NCBI GenBank assembly: GCA_003162235.1
Contig: PMMN01000055.1
Location: 436 to 5,780 of the forward strand
Source: Actinomycetota bacterium
GTDB lineage: Bacteria; Actinomycetota; Thermoleophilia; Gaiellales; Gaiellaceae
DNA length: 5,345 bases
Direction of reading: 5' to 3'
The position numbers were made by a program, and so were the translations under genes. This document shows, piece after piece, positions 1-5,345 of the stretch (position 1 is its first letter; every line of letters starts with the position of its first letter). The notes below the pieces were generated by a model. The model did no database searches. It had not been told where the DNA came from and worked only from the letters and a program-made list of their open reading frames with translations.

Positions 1-579
1 GAGCTGCACATGCTCGCCACAGCCGCGCTCGGCCGAGACATCTCTCAGCTCGCCGACGAGCTCGAACGGCTGCGCCAGCCCAGCGGCGCGATCGGCCCGG
101 CTCTCAACTCGACCTACTGGGGCGCGATCGCATTCAAAGCAGCCGGCCGCCAGCCGGGCGAGGCGACCACGCGCTACCTCCTGCGCGCCCAGCGAAAGAA
201 CGGCGGCTGGTCCTGGAGTTTGCGCGCCGCCGCCGATGCCGGCGACACCGCCGCCGCGATCCAGGCGCTGCGCGCGACCGGCGCGAGCGCCCGCTCGGCT
301 CCGATCAAGCGGGCCGTCCGCTTCCTCCGCCGCTGCCAGAACAAAGACGGCGGCTTCGCCGTGGCACCCGGCTCCGCCTCCGACGCCCAGTCAACCGCCT
401 GGGCGATCCAGGCTCTCCTCGCCGCCCGCACCGAGCCCGGTAAGGGCACCTTCCTCTACCTGAAAAAGCTCCAGCGCCGAGACGGCAGCTTCCGCTACAG
501 CTCCCGCTACGTCACCACCCCGGCCTGGGTGACGGCGCAGGTGCTCTGCGCTCTGGCACGCAAGCCGTTCCCCTTCTAG
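1..579 (+). CDS. Prenyltransferase/squalene-oxidase-repeat protein, C-terminal part (5' truncated)
   Basis: The frame is open from the first base (Glu-Leu-His-Met...), and the visible N-terminus reads as the middle of a helix. The gene therefore very probably begins outside the window, and the ATG at base 10 is not a credible start: it has no ribosome binding site. Counting from that Met, repeats of the squalene cyclase/protein prenyltransferase beta-subunit type recur about every 40-50 residues: QPSGAIG (23-29), QRKNGGWSW (61-69), QNKDGGFA (110-117) and QRRDGSFRY (155-163). Each is followed by an Ala/Leu-rich helix such as STAWAIQALLAA. These repeats build an alpha/alpha toroid. The visible part has no DxDD cyclase acid motif, no signal peptide and no membrane segment, and it ends in RKPFPF. 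Many actinobacterial proteins of this kind are not terpene cyclases and have no assigned substrate, so I assign the fold but not the reaction. Confidence 0.85.
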   Translation, partial: ELHMLATAALGRDISQLADELERLRQPSGAIGPALNSTYWGAIAFKAAGRQPGEATTRYLLRAQRKNGGWSWSLRAAADAGDTAAAIQALRATGASARSAPIKRAVRFLRRCQNKDGGFAVAPGSASDAQSTAWAIQALLAARTEPGKGTFLYLKKLQRRDGSFRYSSRYVTTPAWVTAQVLCALARKPFPF

Positions 580-1151
580 TCGCCGCGCCCGCCTTGAGCG
601 GCCAGCCACCTCTCCGCCGCCGCGAGATATCTGTCCCACGGATCGACGAAGGGACGGGCTGCGATAACCGCGTCCCAGGCCGGCTCCACGCCGTAGCCCC
701 ACGAGCGCAGCACTCCGTACACGAGGTGCGGCGAGCGCTTCAGCCCAGCTGCGCAGAACACGAGTGTCCGCACGCCCCGCCTGGCGTCTCCGAGCGCCGC
801 CGCGACGGCGTCGAAAGCGAAATCCGGCAGGTCGATGTTGGTGTCCTCGACTCCGTCTATCCGTATGTAGCAGGCGCCCGAGCGGGCGATCGCCGCGTCG
901 TCCGGGCGCCAGACATACGGTGCACTCCCCGCCAGATCGACAAAAACCTCGATACCTAAGCCGACGAGCTCCATGAACCGCTCGTCGTTTCGCAGGTGGC
1001 CCGAGAGAAAGACAGACGTGCCCGGGATCTGCCCGACCGACCAGACGATCGGATCGGGAGTGCTCGCCACGTTCGGGCCGCAGCGCGAGCAGGCAACATC
1101 GGGCGGCGACCACCAGCGAGAACCACAAGGACAGTCGAACGCAACGGGCAT
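576..1151 (-). CDS. Dual-specificity-phosphatase-like protein with N-terminal cysteine cluster
   Basis: This 191-residue protein has the cysteine-phosphatase loop Cys133-AAGLK-Arg139-Ser140, matching CX5R(S/T) of dual-specificity/tyrosine phosphatases. Upstream, VEDT (101-104) resembles the general-acid loop of VHR-type enzymes, which makes Asp103 the likely acid. The segment VFLSGHLRND (47-56) resembles the early strand of the fold. The N-terminus has Cys7, Cys9, Cys21 and Cys24 (CPCG...CSRCG), a plausible small zinc-binding knuckle fused to the phosphatase. The residue before the catalytic Cys is Phe132 rather than the usual His, so activity on phosphoprotein is uncertain. The ATG at 1151 has no Shine-Dalgarno but follows a -10-like box at leaderless spacing. 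Codon 65 is TTA, a rare leucine codon in DNA this GC-rich. The gene converges on the repeat-protein gene with a 4-base overlap. The substrate cannot be told; protein, RNA 5' end or phosphorylated glucan are all possible. Confidence 0.8.
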   Translation of the reverse strand: MPVAFDCPCGSRWWSPPDVACSRCGPNVASTPDPIVWSVGQIPGTSVFLSGHLRNDERFMELVGLGIEVFVDLAGSAPYVWRPDDAAIARSGACYIRIDGVEDTNIDLPDFAFDAVAAALGDARRGVRTLVFCAAGLKRSPHLVYGVLRSWGYGVEPAWDAVIAARPFVDPWDRYLAAAERWLAAQGGRGD

Positions 1152-1158
1152 GGCGTTG

Positions 1159-1164
1159 ACTCTA
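1159..1164 (-). promoter_or_regulatory. Candidate -10 box for the phosphatase gene (leaderless)
   Basis: On the minus strand TAGAGT, four of six matches to TATAAT including the key second A and last T, ends 7 nt before the ATG at 1151. The normal distance from -10 box to transcription start would place +1 at or next to the A of the ATG. With no ribosome binding site upstream, this fits leaderless transcription, which is common in Actinobacteria. The -35 region is poor (TTTCGG or similar about 16 nt upstream), so the call rests on position and on the missing Shine-Dalgarno. Confidence 0.4.
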
Positions 1165-1180
1165 GCGGTCGCTTCGCTGC

Positions 1181-1206
1181 CCGAAACGGGGATCTGCCCG
1201 TTTCGG
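1181..1206 (-). terminator. Perfect 10-bp hairpin, possible terminator of the large gene
   Basis: The arms CCGAAACGGG (1181-1190) and CCCGTTTCGG (1197-1206) pair perfectly around a 6-nt loop. The hairpin lies about 53 nt past the stop of the large gene and just upstream of the candidate promoter of the phosphatase gene, where a terminator would be expected. No T-run follows on either strand, so it is not a classical rho-independent terminator. U-less hairpin terminators have been proposed in Actinobacteria. It could instead be an mRNA 3'-end stabiliser or, because the arms are palindromic, a protein-binding operator. Confidence 0.45.
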
Positions 1207-1259
1207 CAAGCCGCGTGAAAACCCCTGCTCGTACTCGCTTTACGGCCGCCCCGGACACG

Positions 1260-4200
1260 CTAGCCCGCGAGCCCGAAGAAGACGTCCAGACGGACGATGT
1301 CGCTCCTCCGCTCGAAGATCGCGGTGCTGGCTTCGAGATCCAGATCGAGGCCCTCCGAGACCTCGTCTGCGCCGTCAGCGCGCGTCAGCTCAATTCGCAT
1401 CGGCCCGTCACGGTGCACCACCACCGGAACCTGGCAGGTCGTGAAGGCGAGCGTCCCTTCCGTCAGCTCGATCTTCCGCTCCCTTCCCTCGCTGTCGTAG
1501 TAGACGAAGCTACGAGGGCCGGATAGAAACTCGCCCTCGAGCATCAGGTGCGGGCGAAAACCGAGTCGCCCGTCATCGACGTGGACTCCCAGCTCGCCGA
1601 AGCGCGAGATTAGATCCTCTTTCACCTGCCCGGTCATCCCCGGCTGCTGCACGCCCGCGAAGCTCGGCGTGTTCGAGTAGGGATCGGTCGGAATGGCCCC
1701 GTAGAGCGCCGGCGACTTGTGAACGCCGATGCCCTCGCGGATCTCGTGATAGTGGCTCCTGAGACGATCGAGCAAAGCCGCGTCCTCCTCTGTCCGAACG
1801 GCGGCGTCGAGGGTCTCCTGAACGGCGAGCAGGAGCTTCGAGACCATGTGCCAGTAGATGCACCCGAGCCCTTCGTACTTGTAGAAGGCGCCAGAACGCC
1901 CGGTGAAGGACTGGTGGTCGAACAGCTCCTCGTACATCTCGAGGAGCAATGGTGTCTCCTCCTGGGCAAGATGCTTGGACTCGTCTGTCAGCATCGCGAG
2001 CCCCTCCTCGAGCAGGCGCGCATTCCGGAAGGCGGCGTTGAAGTGAGCTACGCCGTTCGAGTCGCGAACAACGATCCGCGTGTCGCCTCGGTCGACCATC
2101 GAGGTCAACAGGCGCGAGCGCCGGAACATCTCCTCGGGGATGTTGTTCTTCTCCAAGAAGCCCGGTAGCCGGCGGTGAGGGTAGAGGATGTAGCTGTTCT
2201 GATCGCTCCGGTACAGCTGGCTCCCGCGCAGCGCATCGAGCACTTCGACCGCCTCGCGCGCCGAGAGCGCGCCTGAGCTCAGCACGGCAACCTGGCCCTC
2301 GAGCATCTCGTAGAGCCGTCGCAGCTCGACTCCCGCGCCGTTGACCTTGATCAGGTTGTAAGCGTGGTAGAGACCGTCTTCGCGTCGGTTGGCCCGGATC
2401 GAGTGGTCGATGTGCCGCAACGCGATGTCGCAGAAGCGCGCCAGCTGATCACCGCCGAGTCCGATCAGCTCGCCAGAGAGCCCATCGGCATAGACCTTCG
2501 AGCGGTAGTCGCTACCAGCTCCGCCGAGCGCGTCCAGTACGCGCCTGCGATCGCGATCCGAGATCGGCCCGGCAAGCAAGCCACTGTGCTGCTCGAGCGC
2601 CGCCAGCACCGCAGCGAAGAGCCCGGCCAGCTCGGCGGAGACCTCGACGGTTTTCCCATCCAGCGGCGTGAACAGGCTCCTGCAGAAGGCGAGGAAGCGT
2701 CGCAGGTAGTAGAGCGTCACCATCGAGACGCCGTAGCCCACGAGGGCGTTGTTGGCATCGTTCCACTCCGGCCGTTGAGTGTTCATCCAGATGCCGGCTT
2801 CGGGAATGTAGTTCGTCAGCTTTGTGAGCGCGACGACCAGGAGCTTCTCGGTCAGGTTGGCGTGCGAGATGCCACCTTTGTCGTCGGAAACGGCCTTCGC
2901 ATCCTGGCCCAGCCGGCCGATGCTCTCTTCGATTCGGCGCTCGAGCTCGGAGTCGTAGTCGATCGTCCTGTGGGGATCCGCGAGAAGCGCCTCGTAGGAC
3001 CTGATCCGATAGGGAACGTCCGCGTAGGCGAACAGGCGCCGAGTCAGTAGGTTCCTGAGCGCGCCGGGGTGGTAGCGCTCGGAGACCTCGAGCAGCTTGA
3101 GCAGGTAGATGACCTGATGGTCGCCCCAGTAGCCGTAGGCGCCCCAGAGATCGCTCGGATCGGGGCGATCCCAGTCGAAGCCGTGACGGCTGATCCGGTA
3201 GGGGTTGTTGCCGTCGACGGTCGAGGCATCGAGGAACTTGAAGACCATGCTCTCGACGTAGCCGGGGAACGAGAGCGCGAGCGCCTCCCAGTTCTGGAAG
3301 ATGTCGCGCCAGTTTCCCTGGTAGTTGAGTATCTTCTCGCCCCGCTCGTCCTTGATCTCGATCGAGAAGAAGTTCCAGGGGCGGCTCGGGTCGCCGTGGC
3401 GGCGGCTGAAGGTCAGCGGCAGGTACTCCGAGACCAGCCGAACGAGGTCGGCGTCGTCCCGCTCGTTCACCTGTGCTATCAGCTCCGCGTGCGACATCGT
3501 CTCGGGTAGTGAGTGCAGGAACATCGCTTGCCGGCCCGCGACATCTCGGTTGGTACGGCCGATGTAGGAGGCGAGATCCGAGCGCGAGATCCAGTAGCCG
3601 CGGTCGGGAATGCCGCCGCGCATAACGTTGAAGAGCGCGTTGGAGAAGTGACGCCACTGGCTCAGCTCGTCCTCGCTCGCCTGTAGGCCGTCCGCGCTCG
3701 CGACAATGCGGACGAGGTTGCACGTGCCGCGCTCGACATCCTCCTCGATTGTTGGCTGGAGGTCGCGACCCTCGCGCAGCAGCTCCAACACCGCCGCCAC
3801 GTCGGCCGCATCCTGGTCGACCTCGGCCACGACGTACCAGGTCTTTCGCTCACCGCCGTGCAGTTCGAGCGAGGCGTTGAGGAAGTAGGCGCCTCGACGC
3901 CCGCGCACCTCGGTCTCCTGCTCCAGCGCATGACCGTGGCGGAAACGATCGACCTGCACTGCCGACAGCAGCCGCGTAGCCGGCTCCAAGCCATGCGACC
4001 ACACGGTCGTCGTCCTCAGCGCCTCGCTCGGCTCGGCGCGATCGGTCGGGATCGCGCTCATGCGGAACAGCGCCAGTCCCGTCTCCGGCTCGAGATCGGC
4101 GCTTTTGTAACCGTCGGCGAGAGTGCTGAACTCCATCTGGAAGCGGTACTCGATCCCGTGCGGGAGCAGGTTCTGGACGCCGTCGAGCAGCTCCACCGAG

Positions 4201-4703
4201 AGCGGCTCGTTACTCTGGTTGACCAGCACCGTGCGTCGAACGAATCCGAAGCGCTCGCTCGTAAGCCACGCGTAGGAGAAGGCCAGACCCAGATCCTCGT
4301 TGACCTCCTCGAAGATGATCTTGTTGCCGAAGACGCTCTTGCAGAGGTTGCGCGACACGCGGTACATGCCCTCGTAGCGCTGCGAGAACGGCTCCCAGAG
4401 CGAGGTCGTGCCCTTGCGGGTGACCCGCAGCAGCGTCTTTGAGCCAGTGAACTCCTGGCTGTCGTAGATGCGATCGTCGGTCGTGTACGGGAACAGCGCG
4501 TGGTCGGGGCTGAGACGCCCGGCAGTGAGGGCACCGTTCGAGGCAATGAACAGCCAGTGGTCGGAGTCGCTGACCAGACTCATCAAGAACGGCGGCATCA
4601 CGTCGTAGTTGGAGACGCGGTAGAAGCGCTCGCCGTCGACATTCACGAGCGCGCCCTCGACGGGGCCCGCCTCGAGCTTCATCGCTGTATCACCCACCAC
4701 CAC
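1260..4703 (-). CDS. Very large GH94-like (alpha/alpha)6-barrel carbohydrate-active enzyme candidate, function unknown
   Basis: About 1147 residues with no signal peptide or membrane segment, so probably cytosolic. Residue numbers count from the GTG at 4703. The N-terminal part looks like the beta-supersandwich of GH94/GH65-type enzymes: SNYDVMPPFL (31-40), FIASNGALTAGR (52-63) and VRRTVLVNQSNEPLSVEL (155-172). The central part looks like a helical toroid with conserved-looking aromatic/acidic blocks: NWRDIFQNWEAL (464-475), HGFDWD (507-512), WGAYGYWGDHQ (520-530) and RPEWNDANNALVGYG (644-658). The last recalls the DWND motif that carries the catalytic acid in cellobiose-phosphorylase-like enzymes. 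Further blocks are SFTGRSGAFYKYEGLG (932-947), YGAIPTDPYSNTP (1001-1013) and QQPGMTGQVKE (1019-1029). The last 100 or so residues look like the small C-terminal beta-sandwich of these families. The length suits the large phosphorylase families (GH149, GH161 size) better than classical GH94 (about 800). Phosphorolysis or transfer on a beta-glucan-like substrate is inference; a non-catalytic or different glycosidase role remains possible. The protein itself is certainly real, being one long continuous coding frame with these motifs. Confidence 0.75.
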   Translation of the reverse strand: MVVGDTAMKLEAGPVEGALVNVDGERFYRVSNYDVMPPFLMSLVSDSDHWLFIASNGALTAGRLSPDHALFPYTTDDRIYDSQEFTGSKTLLRVTRKGTTSLWEPFSQRYEGMYRVSRNLCKSVFGNKIIFEEVNEDLGLAFSYAWLTSERFGFVRRTVLVNQSNEPLSVELLDGVQNLLPHGIEYRFQMEFSTLADGYKSADLEPETGLALFRMSAIPTDRAEPSEALRTTTVWSHGLEPATRLLSAVQVDRFRHGHALEQETEVRGRRGAYFLNASLELHGGERKTWYVVAEVDQDAADVAAVLELLREGRDLQPTIEEDVERGTCNLVRIVASADGLQASEDELSQWRHFSNALFNVMRGGIPDRGYWISRSDLASYIGRTNRDVAGRQAMFLHSLPETMSHAELIAQVNERDDADLVRLVSEYLPLTFSRRHGDPSRPWNFFSIEIKDERGEKILNYQGNWRDIFQNWEALALSFPGYVESMVFKFLDASTVDGNNPYRISRHGFDWDRPDPSDLWGAYGYWGDHQVIYLLKLLEVSERYHPGALRNLLTRRLFAYADVPYRIRSYEALLADPHRTIDYDSELERRIEESIGRLGQDAKAVSDDKGGISHANLTEKLLVVALTKLTNYIPEAGIWMNTQRPEWNDANNALVGYGVSMVTLYYLRRFLAFCRSLFTPLDGKTVEVSAELAGLFAAVLAALEQHSGLLAGPISDRDRRRVLDALGGAGSDYRSKVYADGLSGELIGLGGDQLARFCDIALRHIDHSIRANRREDGLYHAYNLIKVNGAGVELRRLYEMLEGQVAVLSSGALSAREAVEVLDALRGSQLYRSDQNSYILYPHRRLPGFLEKNNIPEEMFRRSRLLTSMVDRGDTRIVVRDSNGVAHFNAAFRNARLLEEGLAMLTDESKHLAQEETPLLLEMYEELFDHQSFTGRSGAFYKYEGLGCIYWHMVSKLLLAVQETLDAAVRTEEDAALLDRLRSHYHEIREGIGVHKSPALYGAIPTDPYSNTPSFAGVQQPGMTGQVKEDLISRFGELGVHVDDGRLGFRPHLMLEGEFLSGPRSFVYYDSEGRERKIELTEGTLAFTTCQVPVVVHRDGPMRIELTRADGADEVSEGLDLDLEASTAIFERRSDIVRLDVFFGLAG

Positions 4704-4715
4704 TCCTCGACCTCC
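4701..4715 (-). promoter_or_regulatory. Ribosome binding site that decides the GTG start of the large gene
   Basis: On the minus strand GGAGG (4715-4711) is followed by exactly 7 nt and then GTG (4703-4701), an ideal Shine-Dalgarno spacing. Two more GTG codons follow directly (4700 and 4697), at spacings of 10 and 13 nt. The first ATG (4682-4680) lies 28 nt from this site and has only a weak GGTGG before it. The open frame extends upstream to a TTG at 4832, but that codon has no Shine-Dalgarno and would add an Ala/Ser/Gly-rich tail unlike a folded domain. Confidence 0.6.
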
Positions 4716-4717
4716 AG

Positions 4718-4735
4718 CCGCCGGCGTCTCGGCGG
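4718..4735 (-). other. GC-rich 6-bp hairpin in the leader, next to the Shine-Dalgarno
   Basis: CCGCCG (4718-4723) and CGGCGG (4730-4735) can pair around a 6-nt loop, ending only 2 nt upstream of the GGAGG of the large gene. It may influence ribosome access, but arms of pure C and G arise easily by chance in DNA of this composition. Confidence 0.25.
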
Positions 4736-4832
4736 ATGTCGAATCTCCCCGCTCTGCCGAGACGACAGATGGAGTACCTTCGGCGGAAGTCGCGCGATCG
4801 TGCGTTCTGCCTGCATCTCCCCGGGGGAGCAA

Positions 4833-4838
4833 ATACTA
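4833..4838 (-). promoter_or_regulatory. Weak candidate -10 box upstream of the large gene
   Basis: TAGTAT on the minus strand lies in the only AT-rich patch (4831-4842) of the 159-nt gap between the sigma factor gene and the large gene. It matches TATAAT at four positions. No -35 hexamer is recognisable at 16-18 nt. If it is used, the mRNA would have a leader of roughly 120 nt before the GTG. The alternative is read-through from the sigma factor gene, since I see no convincing terminator in this gap. Confidence 0.2.
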
Positions 4839-4862
4839 CTTTGGCGGCGGGCTGGATAGGCT

Positions 4863-5345
4863 CTAAGTGCAGTTGCGCAGCGCCTGCGCCTCGGGCAGAT
4901 TCTCCAGCCGCTTCAGCGTCAGGTTCTCGATCTGGCGGACGCGCTCGCGGGTGACGCCGAAGGCACGGCCGACCTCTTCGAGGGTGCGCGGGCGCTGGCC
5001 GTTGAGCCCGTAGCGAAGCTCGATCACGTGGCGCTCGCGCTCGGGCAGGGCGTCGAGCACCACGGTGATGTCTTCACGCCGGAGCGAGAGCGTGGCGTTG
5101 TCGTAGGGCGACTCGGCCTGCTCGTCCTCGACGAAGTCGCCGAGCGACGAGTCCTCCTCCTCGCCGATCGGCTTTTCGAGCGAGATGGGCGCCTGAGCCA
5201 TGCGCATGATCTCGAGCACCTCCTCGGGCTCGAGGTCGAGCTCCTCGGCGATCTCCTCGGGGCGCGGGTCGCGGCCGAGCCGCTGCACCAGCTGGCGCTC
5301 GACGTGCACGACCTTGTTCAGCTTCTCGACCATGTGCACCGGGAT
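4863..5345 (-). CDS. rpoD: RNA polymerase primary-type sigma factor (RpoD/SigA), C-terminal half, 5' truncated
   Basis: The frame is open to the window edge and begins Ile-Pro-Val-His-Met-Val-Glu-Lys, the classic start of sigma-70 region 3 (IPVHMVE). The GTG at 5339 is therefore an internal valine codon, and the true start lies outside the window. Of the 160 visible residues, roughly 1-55 form region 3.1 (LGRDPRPEEIAEEL at 23-36). SLEKPIGEEEDSSLGDFVED (55-74) is the region 3.2 finger. LDALPERERHVIELRYGL (97-114) is region 4.1, and LEEVGRAFGVTRERVRQIE (122-140) is the region 4.2 helix-turn-helix that reads the -35 element. Group 1 or 2 sigma identity is clear. Whether it is the single housekeeping factor or a paralogue cannot be decided without regions 1 and 2. 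Confidence 0.93.
   Translation of the reverse strand: MPVHMVEKLNKVVHVERQLVQRLGRDPRPEEIAEELDLEPEEVLEIMRMAQAPISLEKPIGEEEDSSLGDFVEDEQAESPYDNATLSLRREDITVVLDALPERERHVIELRYGLNGQRPRTLEEVGRAFGVTRERVRQIENLTLKRLENLPEAQALRNCT

Noticed and set aside
10..18. ATG at base 10 as the true start of the repeat protein
   Set aside because: The frame is open to base 1, the sequence there reads as mid-helix, and a family member starting here would lack most of its repeats.
391..1128. A 245-residue open frame on the minus strand across the phosphatase and the repeat-protein gene
   Set aside because: Arg/Ala-rich composition, spans two convergent genes and carries no motif; the phosphatase frame with its CX5R loop is the real one.
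2364..3050. A 228-residue open frame on the plus strand opposite the large gene
   Set aside because: Antisense frame typical of GC-biased codon use (rich in Val, Glu, Arg) with no domain or ribosome binding site that I can see.
2512..3723. A 403-residue open frame on the minus strand inside the large gene
   Set aside because: It lies in another frame of the same strand, is extremely rich in Arg, Pro, Ala and Leu and has no recognisable motif. The overlapping frame has clear domain motifs, so this is a high-GC shadow.
3858..4442. A 194-residue open frame on the plus strand opposite the large gene
   Set aside because: Antisense shadow of a high-GC gene with no recognisable motif.
4817..4829. 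Palindromic CTCCCC-G-GGGGAG as a terminator of the sigma factor gene
   Set aside because: The arms are separated by a single base, so only a shorter 4-bp hairpin could form, and no T-run follows on the minus strand.
4704..4832. Extension of the large protein to a TTG start at 4832
   Set aside because: There is no Shine-Dalgarno before the TTG, the added 43 residues are low-complexity, and a much better GGAGG-to-GTG arrangement exists at 4715-4701.

Overview
The window is high-GC bacterial DNA with strong G/C bias at third codon positions. The best taxonomic hint is the C-terminal half of an RpoD/SigA-type sigma factor at the right edge. Its tail (VTRERVRQIENLTLKRLENL followed by PEAQALR) looks like that of deep-branching Actinobacteria, especially Thermoleophilia (Solirubrobacterales/Gaiellales-like). 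The squalene-cyclase/prenyltransferase-repeat protein at the left edge fits that group too. This placement is inference from remembered family patterns, not from a search.

Layout, left to right. (1) Bases 1-579, plus strand: the 3' end of a gene for a prenyltransferase/squalene-oxidase-repeat protein, cut by the window start. (2) Bases 576-1151, minus strand: a complete 191-residue dual-specificity-phosphatase-like protein with a cysteine cluster at its N-terminus. It converges on gene 1, and the two stop codons share one CTAG. (3) Bases 1152-1259: a short intergenic region with a perfect 10-bp hairpin and a -10-like box placed for a leaderless transcript of the phosphatase. (4) Bases 1260-4703, minus strand: one very large gene (about 1147 residues). 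It has the overall plan of the GH94-like glycoside phosphorylase/(alpha/alpha)6-barrel superfamily but matches no named enzyme I can recognise. (5) Bases 4704-4862: a leader region with a strong Shine-Dalgarno that supports a GTG start for the large gene. (6) Bases 4863-5345, minus strand: the sigma factor fragment (regions 3 and 4), cut by the window end.

The sigma factor, the large enzyme and the phosphatase all lie on the minus strand in that transcription order. The spacings (159 and 108 nt) and the hairpin before the phosphatase argue against one tight operon. The window shows no tRNA, rRNA, CRISPR array, insertion sequence or attachment site. The least understood item is the large carbohydrate-active-enzyme-like protein, followed by the phosphatase with its non-standard active-site loop.
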